Assembly: GCA_009775225.1 (NCBI GenBank)
Contig: VSPE01000027.1
Location: forward strand, 1-28,227
Reading direction: 5' to 3'
DNA: 28,227 bases
Source of the DNA: Muribaculaceae bacterium
GTDB lineage: Bacteria > Bacteroidota > Bacteroidia > Bacteroidales > Muribaculaceae
Under the pieces are notes generated by a model that was not told where the DNA came from, did no database searches, and saw only the letters and a program-made list of their open reading frames with translations. The position numbers were made by a program, and so were the translations under genes. This document shows positions 7,644-16,934 of the stretch, one piece after another. How positions within the stretch are numbered: the first letter of the stretch is position 1; each line of letters starts with the position of its first letter.

Positions 7644-7826
7644 TCAAAAGATTGACTTTTTATGTTTTTTACAGCGTCCGAAATGGGCTGCTATGCTTGC
7701 TGTAAGTAGTAATCCAAGCCCGGCAATAGTAACCTTGAAGTATCGTTTGCGCCGTTGTGTGCGCCTAATTCGCTCTTCTACGTCGCGTAATTGTTCCAAT
7801 TCTTGTGTTTCGGCTGATTTCTTCAT
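7644..7826 (-). CDS. Small single-pass membrane protein, unknown function
   Basis: This 60-residue frame encodes a charged, probably helical N-terminal segment rich in Glu, Arg and Gln (about residues 4-28). One hydrophobic segment follows (VTIAGLGLLLTASIAA, about 32-47), and the tail is basic (RCKKHKKS). The layout resembles a small inner-membrane protein with a cytoplasmic coiled segment. It lies 81 bp downstream of tamL on the same strand and just before a strong terminator, which supports its being a real last gene of that transcript. I recognise no family, and the call rests on position and composition only. Confidence 0.5.
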   Translation of the reverse strand: MKKSAETQELEQLRDVEERIRRTQRRKRYFKVTIAGLGLLLTASIAAHFGRCKKHKKSIF

Positions 7827-7907
7827 AATATCGTAGTGGTTATTTGTACCACTATAACAGCTGTCATGCGGATAAAGTTTTTGGCAAAGAGAAATTGTGC
7901 TCAGCTT

Positions 7908-10205
7908 TCAGAAAGGATAGCCTATCGCGAGGTGGAAAGCAAGCGACTTGCCGAAGTTCGGCATATTGTAGTAGCCGCCATGCCCGGTATTGTATGGCGC
8001 ATGGATGCCTATGCCGAGGTCGCCGCGAATGACAAGCATGCTGATGTCGAGGCGCAGTCCTACGCCGGTGCCAAGTGCTATGTCGCGCAGGAATGTCGAA
8101 GCCTGCAGCAATCCGCCGGGGCGCTTCGGGTCGTCTTTTAGAAGCCATACGTTACCGGCATCGATGAACATGGCGCCGTGCAGAGGGCCAAAGAGCGGGA
8201 ACCGATACTCTACATTCGCTTCGAATTTGAATGTACCCGTACGGTCGAAATTCTCTTCGGGAGTTCCTGCAGGAGCCTTGTAGCTGCCCGGGCCTATCGA
8301 GCGCACGGTGAATGCACGCACTGAATTTGCTCCGCCCACATAGAACTGCTCGGCGTAAGGCACCTGCGACGAGTTACCGTAGGCGTGAGCCGCGCCAGCA
8401 GCTACACGGCTTACAAGCCAGTGGTCGCCTTGTCCGAGACGTCGGCCCCATACAAGTTGCGTCTGCCCCTTTACGAACTGAGAGAAGGGTGTGCCGAAGA
8501 GTTTTTTCTCGTCTTTTTTACCACAGGCGTGGTATATGGCCCAGAATATATTGCCGGCTTCCTGTACCGAGAACTGCCAGTTGAGGGTGTTGTCGCGGTT
8601 TATCTGGCGGTCGTATACGTAGCTGTATATCATCTGGGGTATAAACTGACTCATGAAGCTCTGCGCGACTGCAGGATTGGCGGCCATGATAGAGTCGAAA
8701 TCGGCTGTCGTGTGCATGAGGTTCGTGTATGTGAGCTTGAAGAGAGTGAGTGTGTTCTGCACATGGCGGCGCACTCGCCAGTCGTAGTTGACCGATGCGT
8801 TGAACTGAGCCATTTTGAAGTAGTGCGGTCGATTTAGCAGGTCGGCGTTGAGCTGGAACCTTGTCCAGTTCAGTTGAAAGCGACTGCGCGGTATGAAACG
8901 TGGGGCGAGCAGGCGAGGGAATGCCAGCGAGCTGGTGATGCCGAACTCGTAGGAGTTGAAGGCAGAGCGACGTCCGCTACCAGTCTGCCACTCGTAAGAA
9001 CCTGTAAGTTTCACAGAGAGCTGTTCACCGCCGCCGAATATGTTTTTGTTCGTCACTCCGAAAGTGAGTCCCGGACCGATGTAGCTGTTGGATTTTGAAG
9101 AAGCGTTTACTTCGAGTGCTGTTTCGAGTGGCGCATCGAAAGTACAGTAAATGTCTACATCGAGCTTTCGTGCGGCCATATTGGCGGTATCCGGCATGGC
9201 TTCGATGCCGATATTGCTGAATATTCCGAGGCGCGAGAGGTTGGTCTGTGTGCGGTCCATGTTTCGGACAGAGAATGTTCGTCCCGGCCGGAATGTGATA
9301 CACTCGGCGATGGAATTGCGTCTGAGGCGCGATGGCTGCATCTGAATGAGAGTGGCTCGCGACAGCTGGATAGTATCAGGGGTGCCGCCTCCTTGGTTGC
9401 GGGCTACATGTATGGTTACATTGCCGGTTGTGTATGGAGCGAGGGCAAACTCCGGCACATTCGATGCCAGCGCCATTTTGAGTGCGATATGGCGTGGACG
9501 CTGTATGCTGTCGGCAAGGTATTCTATAAACTCGGGCCGGAAGAAGTAATATCCTTTGTTGCGCAGCTTGTTTGTGATGCGTGTGCGCATAGTCGAGAGA
9601 GAGTCGGTGCTGTAGCGCCTGTCGGGAGAGGCAATGTACGGGTCGGCCGAGGCGAGCGAGTCGATAAGGTGCGAAAGCCGGGTGGTGTCGGCGAGAAGGT
9701 ACACGGTGTCAATAGGGTAGGCGTTTCCCGGGTCGACTTTATACAGGATTTTGGCCTTTTTGCGGTTGCGGCCCTGTATAAGAGAATATGTGGCGGTGCC
9801 GCCGAAATACCCGTTATTATCGAGTATCTGTTCAATCATGTGCGTGCGCACTTCGGGCCGAACGTCCGATACGAGCACAGGTTCCTCCACAAGTTTTTCG
9901 TACAGCCAGTGGCGCAGTCCGCTTTTAGGGTTGGGCCAATTGTTATACACCCACAGGCCCAAAGGAAACGGGTAGCGCCAATTGATGATTTTCAGGTAGT
10001 TGTTTGGCGGAAAGGCTACTGCTTTCTTTATCTGTGAAGCAATGGCCGGGTTTATTTTTGAGCTGTCGGCAGGAGCTATCTCAACCTTCTTGACGCCCGT
10101 GTACAGTATCTCGTCATCGGGGATGCGTCTTGTGGTCGAGCACGACGCTGCCATGAGCGCCAGTACGGCCAAAGTGGCTATAGTCAATGAGTGTAGTGTC
10201 TTCAT
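7908..10205 (-). CDS. tamL: TamL: lipidated TamA-like outer-membrane barrel assembly protein
   Basis: A BamA/TamA-superfamily protein expected to work with TamB in moving proteins or lipids to the outer membrane. The 765-residue product begins with a lipoprotein signal (lipobox near AASC, Cys22) instead of the ordinary signal peptide of proteobacterial TamA; this is the TamL form known in Bacteroidetes. The N-terminal half contains POTRA-like alpha/beta repeats. The C-terminal half is a D15-type beta-barrel with GEQLSVKLTGSYEW, YVGGANSVRAF near the VRGF-type motif, FIDAGNVW, and a final GVGLRLD...HLAIGYPF ending in an aromatic. Its ATG overlaps the tamB stop by 4 bp, so the pair is translated together. 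Confidence 0.92.
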   Translation of the reverse strand: MKTLHSLTIATLAVLALMAASCSTTRRIPDDEILYTGVKKVEIAPADSSKINPAIASQIKKAVAFPPNNYLKIINWRYPFPLGLWVYNNWPNPKSGLRHWLYEKLVEEPVLVSDVRPEVRTHMIEQILDNNGYFGGTATYSLIQGRNRKKAKILYKVDPGNAYPIDTVYLLADTTRLSHLIDSLASADPYIASPDRRYSTDSLSTMRTRITNKLRNKGYYFFRPEFIEYLADSIQRPRHIALKMALASNVPEFALAPYTTGNVTIHVARNQGGGTPDTIQLSRATLIQMQPSRLRRNSIAECITFRPGRTFSVRNMDRTQTNLSRLGIFSNIGIEAMPDTANMAARKLDVDIYCTFDAPLETALEVNASSKSNSYIGPGLTFGVTNKNIFGGGEQLSVKLTGSYEWQTGSGRRSAFNSYEFGITSSLAFPRLLAPRFIPRSRFQLNWTRFQLNADLLNRPHYFKMAQFNASVNYDWRVRRHVQNTLTLFKLTYTNLMHTTADFDSIMAANPAVAQSFMSQFIPQMIYSYVYDRQINRDNTLNWQFSVQEAGNIFWAIYHACGKKDEKKLFGTPFSQFVKGQTQLVWGRRLGQGDHWLVSRVAAGAAHAYGNSSQVPYAEQFYVGGANSVRAFTVRSIGPGSYKAPAGTPEENFDRTGTFKFEANVEYRFPLFGPLHGAMFIDAGNVWLLKDDPKRPGGLLQASTFLRDIALGTGVGLRLDISMLVIRGDLGIGIHAPYNTGHGGYYNMPNFGKSLAFHLAIGYPF

Positions 10206-13200
10206 TGTGCGTCGGATTCGGTGTTGGACAATCGTTGTTCGCGGCGGCGTACTACAGAAGGCGGCAGGAACATATCTCCGAGCCTGCTGAGTTTGCGGCG
10301 GTATACAAAGCCGACGCCGGTCTGGGTGATTTCACCTTCAAGAATACTTTCGTAGCCCGTATGGCGGAACAGGCGCAGGTACATGGTGCGCTGCTTGTTC
10401 AGGAAGTATTCGAATGAAATGTCATTGATGAGGTTCTGCGAGAAGTTTTCATCTGCGTTTGCGTCGGTGCTGTAGTTTCCTCCCACGACAATTTTGAATC
10501 TGTCGTTGAAGAGCGATTTGGATACTTGATACGAGTATCTCATGGTCGAGGAAGTACTGCCGTCGACAGTGCGGTCGTATTGGTCAATACCGAATGACAG
10601 GTCAATTCCGCGTATATTGTTGGCTGCCCACGAATTAATCTGCGATTCGAGGAAAGAGAACAGCGGATTGCCCGAAAGCGAAGCGTCGCCTTTGGTGCCG
10701 GGGCCGGTATACACGTTGTAGAGCAGGAGGTTCATGGCCTGATTGGCGCGTTGCTCGGCCGACATCGACTCCAGTTCGTTGGCTACAGTGAGGTCATCGT
10801 TGGTGCCTAGGTCGAAGGCCACGTTCATGCGGTTCAGAGTTCCTGTCACGGCAAGCATCACCTTGAAGTTGACAAGTCGGGAATTTTGACCGGACTGTGT
10901 TACATTGGCTTTCAGAATGTCGGTGGCGTGTATGCTGAGGTTCGGATTTGTCATATTGCCTGTAAACGATACATAGCTGCCTTCATCGAAAGAGAAGTTT
11001 TTCTCCGACATGAAGGGGGGAGTGTATCGCACATATCCTTTGTCGATGTTCAGGCGGCCGGTTAGGCGCCCGTTGTCTAATGGCGACATGGCAAAATTGA
11101 GTGTGCCGTTGCTCTGTAGCTGGAGGCGGTCTTTACCGTTGTCAGAGAGGTATACATTCATGGTGGAGCCTTCTTCTATATTAAGAGTGGCGTCGAGTAT
11201 AAGAGCCATGCCAGAGCGGGTAAGGCTGTCGGCTGCGGCTACAGCGAGGGTGTCGGTAAAGTTGACGAACTTCACCATGCCTTCGGTCGAGCGATTGCTT
11301 ATTGCGTTTGTGGCGTCTGGTATAATATATGTGATGTTCGTTTCCGAGAGGATTGAGAGGTCGGCATTTACGTTGAGCAACGAGGTGGAACCGTGGGCGT
11401 TGGCGTTGAGCGAGATGTAGCCTTTGCCGAAAATATCGGCGCCTTTACGCGGTCTCGAACTATTCACTATCATCATGTTACGGGCCTTAAGGCCGAGATT
11501 GAGGCGCATTTCGGCCATGTCGGATATATCCACTATGCCGTCCATATAGAGTGGGTTGTCGTTGCATCCGCGAATGGCGAAATTATCGAACCGCACTATA
11601 TTGTTTTCTACAGCTATAGTGTCGGAGCTGAACGCGTATGGAGTGCCGGTAAGTGCAAGGTTGACGGCTGTGGAGTCGAAATCAAGCGAGCCGTTGAACA
11701 CCGGGGCTTTTTCTGTACCCGATATTTTCAGGCTGCCGTTCAGTACACCTGTAAGAGTTGCCGTTCCTTTGGGAAGGAAGGGGTTTACCGTTGCCAGAGG
11801 GAAACGTATCATGGCGAAGTCGAGGTTGAGGGGCGATGTTCGTGTGCTGTCGTTCAAGGCCCCGGCCAGCGTCATAGTCTTTACTCCGTCGACATATACG
11901 TCGGCATCGGCATTTATTGTGCCGCCGGCAGTTGCGGCTACGTCGAATACGGCATTTATATCGGCAACCTTTTCTTTGCCGTATTTGAAGTTGCTTATTC
12001 CGGCAGAACCTTTGCCTACAAAGATGTCGTCGAGTCGGTTTATACGCATATCGGCATTGATGTCGCCTTTTACGGGTGGTGCAAATGGATTGAATGAAAT
12101 CCAGTCAGATATATGTATGTCGCTTAGCTGAACCACTAAATCCTCCTGTGAGCTATATGTGACGGAGTCGGGTAGTGTATTGTCGTGGTCGGTGTAGACT
12201 GCGAGTGAGCTGTTGCCGCCGCGCATGCGCAGGTTTGCGTCGATATGGCGGTCGGGTATGCGGAATGAAATGAAATTATCTTCGTTTACACTCCATTGCT
12301 GATAGCCGATAGTCGGGTCGAAGGGCTTGATGTTCAGCGTCAGTGTAGAGTCTTCGCGTTCGGCGCTTGCTCTGAACCCGAGTTCAAACCCGGTTTTGCC
12401 CTGCAGGTTCTGCTGGTGCAGCCCTAATAGAGCTTCGTGGCCGTCGATTTGTCCGTTTAGGTCAATCCTGTGCCATTGGTCGAGATTGCCGGGACGATTT
12501 TCCACGCCCGCGTCAAGATGGAGATGCCTGTCGTGCTGGCGGGCTCCAATAAATATTGAGTCAAGCCGCATAGAGCCGGTCTCCAGCCGTCTTACGATGC
12601 CGTCGAGCGCGAGTGTGCTGTCGTTGTCTGCGCTCAATGAAAAAGCTCGTAGTGTTATTTTCGACGGAGCAAGTATGTCGTTGACGAGATTTGAGTATCC
12701 GCCCTGAACATAAAGAGTGAATGGCGGCAGAACTCTCTGTAGAGTATCTACGTCGACATGGAAAGCTGTCATTTGCTGCTGTAGCAGGCTCGACGTCCGG
12801 CTGAAGCGCGTTATGAGGCTGTCAATTGGGAGCGGCGCGCTGAAGTTGGCAGACAGGTCGCGGTTTGTCAGAGCAAGTGATGTGAGCGAGTCTGAGCCGA
12901 GAAGGTGTGCGTCGACGTCGGTAAGCCCTATCGTACCGTTCATGCGGGCGAAATATAGGTCGTTCAATACAAGGTGTGCCGAGATGTCGTTTCGGCCTGG
13001 GCCTATTGTGGCGTCTGCTTGTGCCGAAAGCTCTATCGATGAGGGTTCCGGCACAAATTTCAGCGCATATAGGTCGATATGACGTCCGTCCACATTGGCT
13101 GTCCATAAATAAGTGTCGCCGTCGAGATTGCCGTCGGCAGTCAGAGTGAGGTCGGCATCGGGATTAGCCGAATTTAGAGATACGTGAGCATTTCCGTCGT

Positions 13201-15004
13201 GAAGGTTTGCCGCTACGGTGATATCGGTATAATCAACGCCTTGGTATACAGCTGATTTTATGTCGCCTTTGGCGTTGATTACTGTGCTTTTTCTGAACGG
13301 GTCATAGCCTGTGCCGTTCACGTCTACTCTGGCGCTGACGGTTCCCACGCCAAGAAGAGGCATGAAAGCATTGACCGGAAAACTGCGTGTGATAAGTTTT
13401 GCATCATAACTCTCCGCGTTGCCGTTCCAGCGACCGTCAAGCCTGATGTCTCCGCCTGATGTGGCCGCTTTCAGATTGCCGGCGACCGAGCCTCTGTTCA
13501 TACCAATATTGCCGTAAAGTGTCATCGGCGGTATCCGAAGAGCTTTTGCGGTGTTCTTGTCGAGAAGGGCGTTTTTGAAGGAATTTACGTTTATGATGTT
13601 GCCGCGCAGTCGAATGTTACCTCCGAGCGCCTTGGGCTGCATCATATTCTCTATGTAGCCGGAGGCGGTGAGATTTACGCACCTGTTGAGGCTAAGCGAC
13701 AGTTCGTCTATGTCGAGGCGGCCTGCGGTGCCGTCGGCACTGATATTGATAAGGATGTCGTCGGCCGAGGGGATAGAGCTAAGGATGGGCGAGCTCAAGG
13801 GAGACATGAGAGACAGGTCGCTTGGGGCGAAAGCTCCTTCGAGGCTGAGGCGCAAAGGGGTGTCGGGGTTTTCTGACAGACTTCCCAGACCCAGCATACC
13901 GTCGAATGTTGCCGAAGTCCCGCGTCGTGTGTTGAGCTGCATTTCTTTGAAGTACAGTCCTATGGAGTCTATCTCGATGGTGCCATCGACTGCAAGTGCT
14001 ACTCCGCAACGCTCGGTGCCGCGTAGGCTAAGAGGTAATCTAAGCGAAGATGCCTGATTGTAGAAGTTATGCAGTCGTAAGTCGAGACTGTCTACATCAA
14101 TATAAGAAAAGTCAAGTCCCGGTTTGGCTTGCGAGCCTGCGGCAGCATAAAGCGCATGCGAGCGGGCAAAGGCGATGCTGTCGATGCTTATAGTCCATGG
14201 AGCCGAAGCCAGCGAGTCCGGTACTTCCGGCCCGGCTGTCGGATAGGGGCCTCCGGCTGCTACAGCGGCAGAGTCCGGTGTTATATATCTTACGTTGAGG
14301 CGGTCTCCGGCAAAGCCGTGTACCGAGATTGTCTGTCTGAGCAGGTTGATGTCGGCATCGGCTATCAGTGCATTTCCAATCCGCGCAGAGAGGGTATCGA
14401 TAGTCGGCATCATGCGCATAGAGTAACAGAAGTCATCAAGTTTGAGATTCCCGGCTCGTATACGCATATTTACAGGAGCCGAAGGCGGTTTGGGTTCAGC
14501 TGTATCGGGGTAGAGATACAGAGCCAGGCGGCCTCCTCGGATAGCGCCTTCTTCGAGCTTTATATCCATGTCGCTGAGCGTTACCGATGCCGGTGCGAGT
14601 GCTATGCTGTCTGCGGCAATAGTCATATACATGGCCGAGTCGGGTGCGCCGCTTCGGTATCGGGCCTCGGAAAGAAGAGCCTCATTTATTGAGACTTTGC
14701 CTCGAAGCAGAGGCAATAATGATATGTCGACATGTGCGCTGCGGGCAGCTACGAGGGTGTCGCCGTTCTGTTTCAAGAGCAGGCCGTCAAGGTTGATGAT
14801 GGCAGGGAAACGTAGCCTGAACGAGTCGAGAGCAAGTTCCAACCCTTCGCCCTTGTTCAGCATTTTCAGAGCACCGTCTCGTATAAGTGTCTGCGTCCAC
14901 GGTGAGTAGAGCAGGATAGAGATGCCGCAGAGCAATAAGACAATTGCGGCGACCGCGTATGCGACCACCTGTATGACCTTACTTATTATAACACTGACTT
15001 TCAC
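10202..15004 (-). CDS. tamB: TamB/DUF490-family translocation and assembly protein
   Basis: A very long AsmA-like protein of 1600 residues. TamB bridges the periplasm as a hydrophobic beta-groove and partners TamA/TamL; the wider family is linked to phospholipid transport and outer-membrane biogenesis. One N-terminal membrane anchor is visible (AYAVAAIVLLLCGISILLY, about residues 16-34), followed by a long run of beta-rich repeats. The conserved C-terminal TamB domain includes GRLTGRLNIDKGYVRYTPP and a terminal segment ending EGEITQTGVGFVYRRK. The 4-bp overlap with tamL confirms the pairing. The coding sequence is uninterrupted. Confidence 0.93.
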   Translation of the reverse strand: MKVSVIISKVIQVVAYAVAAIVLLLCGISILLYSPWTQTLIRDGALKMLNKGEGLELALDSFRLRFPAIINLDGLLLKQNGDTLVAARSAHVDISLLPLLRGKVSINEALLSEARYRSGAPDSAMYMTIAADSIALAPASVTLSDMDIKLEEGAIRGGRLALYLYPDTAEPKPPSAPVNMRIRAGNLKLDDFCYSMRMMPTIDTLSARIGNALIADADINLLRQTISVHGFAGDRLNVRYITPDSAAVAAGGPYPTAGPEVPDSLASAPWTISIDSIAFARSHALYAAAGSQAKPGLDFSYIDVDSLDLRLHNFYNQASSLRLPLSLRGTERCGVALAVDGTIEIDSIGLYFKEMQLNTRRGTSATFDGMLGLGSLSENPDTPLRLSLEGAFAPSDLSLMSPLSSPILSSIPSADDILINISADGTAGRLDIDELSLSLNRCVNLTASGYIENMMQPKALGGNIRLRGNIINVNSFKNALLDKNTAKALRIPPMTLYGNIGMNRGSVAGNLKAATSGGDIRLDGRWNGNAESYDAKLITRSFPVNAFMPLLGVGTVSARVDVNGTGYDPFRKSTVINAKGDIKSAVYQGVDYTDITVAANLHDGNAHVSLNSANPDADLTLTADGNLDGDTYLWTANVDGRHIDLYALKFVPEPSSIELSAQADATIGPGRNDISAHLVLNDLYFARMNGTIGLTDVDAHLLGSDSLTSLALTNRDLSANFSAPLPIDSLITRFSRTSSLLQQQMTAFHVDVDTLQRVLPPFTLYVQGGYSNLVNDILAPSKITLRAFSLSADNDSTLALDGIVRRLETGSMRLDSIFIGARQHDRHLHLDAGVENRPGNLDQWHRIDLNGQIDGHEALLGLHQQNLQGKTGFELGFRASAEREDSTLTLNIKPFDPTIGYQQWSVNEDNFISFRIPDRHIDANLRMRGGNSSLAVYTDHDNTLPDSVTYSSQEDLVVQLSDIHISDWISFNPFAPPVKGDINADMRINRLDDIFVGKGSAGISNFKYGKEKVADINAVFDVAATAGGTINADADVYVDGVKTMTLAGALNDSTRTSPLNLDFAMIRFPLATVNPFLPKGTATLTGVLNGSLKISGTEKAPVFNGSLDFDSTAVNLALTGTPYAFSSDTIAVENNIVRFDNFAIRGCNDNPLYMDGIVDISDMAEMRLNLGLKARNMMIVNSSRPRKGADIFGKGYISLNANAHGSTSLLNVNADLSILSETNITYIIPDATNAISNRSTEGMVKFVNFTDTLAVAAADSLTRSGMALILDATLNIEEGSTMNVYLSDNGKDRLQLQSNGTLNFAMSPLDNGRLTGRLNIDKGYVRYTPPFMSEKNFSFDEGSYVSFTGNMTNPNLSIHATDILKANVTQSGQNSRLVNFKVMLAVTGTLNRMNVAFDLGTNDDLTVANELESMSAEQRANQAMNLLLYNVYTGPGTKGDASLSGNPLFSFLESQINSWAANNIRGIDLSFGIDQYDRTVDGSTSSTMRYSYQVSKSLFNDRFKIVVGGNYSTDANADENFSQNLINDISFEYFLNKQRTMYLRLFRHTGYESILEGEITQTGVGFVYRRKLSRLGDMFLPPSVVRRREQRLSNTESDAQ

Positions 15005-15059
15005 GATTTGCGCTTTCTGTGATGAATTTTAAAATAAAACGCCGATGTGATAAGAAAGT

Positions 15060-16370
15060 TCATTTAAGCTGTGTTACGCGCACCCGTGTGTTCTTGATTT
15101 TATAAGGAGAAAGAGCGAGTGCCGTCTGTCTCAGCTTGTCGGCAGGGACAGCTACATATGCGTGGTGGTCAGCAAGCTCTATGCGACCAATCTCAGCAGG
15201 TGACAGAGCTCCTTTGTGTATGAGAAATCCGACAATGTCGCCGCGCGAGATTTTATCTTTTTTGCCTACATTGAAGAACAGTGTACCGTATTTTGCCGGT
15301 ATTATCTCGGAACTCCCTTCGGGCCAATACTCCTCGAGTGTCGGAAAAAATTCCGGAATTTTGTCGTGGTCGGATATTATAGCAAAGGCACGACCCTTGG
15401 CGCCCATGCGGGCGGTGCGTCCGTTTCGGTGCGTCATTGCCTCGGAGTCTACGGGCAAGTGATAATGAATTATGGCCTGCACGCCGTCGATATCAAGGCC
15501 GCGCGCTGCCAAATCGGTGCACACGAGTATGTCGGTAGTATCGTTTGCGAAGAGCGCGAGAGCGCGGTGCCTCATATCCTGCTCGAGTCCTCCATGATAC
15601 AGGCCGGCTGGAAATCCACCGGAGAGTAGGGTGCGGTATATTCGTTCGGCTGCGTCACGATGGTTTACAAAAACCATGACTTTCTCGCCCGGAAGGTCTT
15701 TCAGAAGAGTCTTTAGAGTGTCGAGTTTGTCGGCCGAGAGGCTTGAAACCCGCTTGAAGTCGATGTCGGGACGTTCTGTGCCTGCTTGCGAATAGTCGAA
15801 TATAGAAAAATGACGTCCGTCCAGAAACTGAGGGAGCGTCTGCAGCGTGGTGGCCGAAGTGAGTATGACGGACTTGAGATTCTTCAAGTACTTGTATATC
15901 CGCTCCATATCCGGCAGGAACCCCAAGTCGAGCGACTTGTCGAACTCATCGAGTACGAGAGTCTTAACAGTGTCAAGCGACAGCCCTCCGCGTCGTATGT
16001 GGTCAAGCAGACGTCCGGGAGTGGCTACGATTATATCGGGCTTGCCTGCGAGAGAATTTTGCTCCGTTTCGAACGAATGGCCTCCATAAAGCGAGGCTGT
16101 CTTGTAGGTAGGCAGTGCGAGTATTCTTACTGTTTCGGAGACCTGGAGTGCGAGCTCGCGGGTTGGCGTAATTACAAGACCTTTCACGCCGTCACCTTTG
16201 CCCAACGAGCCTACAAGTGGTATTGCGAATGCGAGCGTTTTGCCGCTGCCTGTCGGTGAGAGCAGAATAAACGATGCAGGCATGCCGGTCTTTGCGACGG
16301 CATCCTGCATAGGAGTGAGCGCCTTGATGCCAAGGCGCTCATGGATAATGTTTTTAAGTTGCGGAGTCAT
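15060..16370 (-). CDS. DEAD-box RNA helicase with DbpA-like C-terminal domain
   Basis: An ATP-dependent RNA helicase likely acting in ribosome assembly or RNA turnover. The 436-residue protein shows Walker A PTGSGKT (39-45), PTRELALQ (69-76), TPGR (117-120), motif II DEFD (141-144), SAT (172-174), a TDLAARGLDI block and HRNGRTARMG. The C-terminal about 75 residues (DIVGFLIHKGALSPAEIGRIEL and on) resemble the DbpA RNA-binding domain, which contacts 23S rRNA. Motif II reads DEFD rather than DEAD; the catalytic acids are kept, so activity is expected. Its ATG overlaps the upstream thioredoxin stop (TGATG), indicating coupling. Whether it is a true DbpA or another Bacteroidetes paralogue is unsure. 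Confidence 0.9.
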   Translation of the reverse strand: MTPQLKNIIHERLGIKALTPMQDAVAKTGMPASFILLSPTGSGKTLAFAIPLVGSLGKGDGVKGLVITPTRELALQVSETVRILALPTYKTASLYGGHSFETEQNSLAGKPDIIVATPGRLLDHIRRGGLSLDTVKTLVLDEFDKSLDLGFLPDMERIYKYLKNLKSVILTSATTLQTLPQFLDGRHFSIFDYSQAGTERPDIDFKRVSSLSADKLDTLKTLLKDLPGEKVMVFVNHRDAAERIYRTLLSGGFPAGLYHGGLEQDMRHRALALFANDTTDILVCTDLAARGLDIDGVQAIIHYHLPVDSEAMTHRNGRTARMGAKGRAFAIISDHDKIPEFFPTLEEYWPEGSSEIIPAKYGTLFFNVGKKDKISRGDIVGFLIHKGALSPAEIGRIELADHHAYVAVPADKLRQTALALSPYKIKNTRVRVTQLK

Positions 16371-16855
16371 CAGAGGTTGGCCTCGATGAGAGCTTCGAAG
16401 GCTTCTGCGGGCAAAAGGTCGCCTGTGCCGATGAAACTCTTTGTTTCGCCGTCGGGACGAATGAATACAACCGCCGGAATAGAAGAGCCGAGATTGTATG
16501 CTTCGAAGAGCTCGCCGAACTTGTCTACATCAATAGATATGAAGGTCACTTTACCCTCGTATTTCTTGGCCATTTCTTCAAGAACGGGAGTGAGCTGGCG
16601 GCAGGGGCCGCACCACACGGCATTGAAGTCGAGCACGGTAAGTTGAGATACTTTTACACCGGGAGCTACGAGCGAGGCGTTGTCGAGTTCGATAACTTTG
16701 CCGTCGGTAGCCACAGGAGCAAGAGACACATCGGCCTGTTCGGCCAGTTCTACTTCTACGGCATTTGCCTCTTCGGCCTTTTCTGTGCTTTTGGTAGAGC
16801 AGCTTGCGAAGGCGAGCATAGCGGCTACGCCGCACATTAGCATTATTTTTTTCAT
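16370..16855 (-). CDS. Thioredoxin-fold lipoprotein
   Basis: A membrane-anchored thiol-disulfide protein. A lipoprotein signal (MKKIMLMCGVAAMLAFASC, Cys19) is followed by a low-complexity linker rich in Ala and Glu. The thioredoxin domain has the active site WCGPC at 81-85 and the cis-proline region SSIPAVVF. The WCGPC dyad is the standard reducing thioredoxin motif, and export implies an envelope redox role. Three Met codons stand close together; I chose the third (16855) since it gives the cleanest signal peptide, though 16864 is possible. The stop overlaps the helicase ATG by one base. Confidence 0.88.
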   Translation of the reverse strand: MKKIMLMCGVAAMLAFASCSTKSTEKAEEANAVEVELAEQADVSLAPVATDGKVIELDNASLVAPGVKVSQLTVLDFNAVWCGPCRQLTPVLEEMAKKYEGKVTFISIDVDKFGELFEAYNLGSSIPAVVFIRPDGETKSFIGTGDLLPAEAFEALIEANL

Positions 16856-16865
16856 CATTGTCATA

Positions 16866-16906
16866 TTTAAAAACGGCCGCCGGGAACACGATGCCTCCGG
16901 CGGTCG
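16866..16906 (-). terminator. Rho-independent terminator after malate dehydrogenase
   Basis: On the minus strand CCGCCGG and CCGGCGG form a 7-bp GC stem with a 13-nt loop, followed by GTTTTTAAA. It sits between mdh and the thioredoxin start, so expression of the latter needs read-through or a promoter overlapping this short gap. Confidence 0.65.
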
Positions 16907-16934
16907 CTAAGATATAAACGCTTAATCCGGCTTG

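Noticed and set aside
13668..14057. Long open frames on the plus strand opposite tamB
   Set aside because: They are antisense shadows of a strongly supported 1600-codon gene and show Ser/Arg-rich composition with no domain features.
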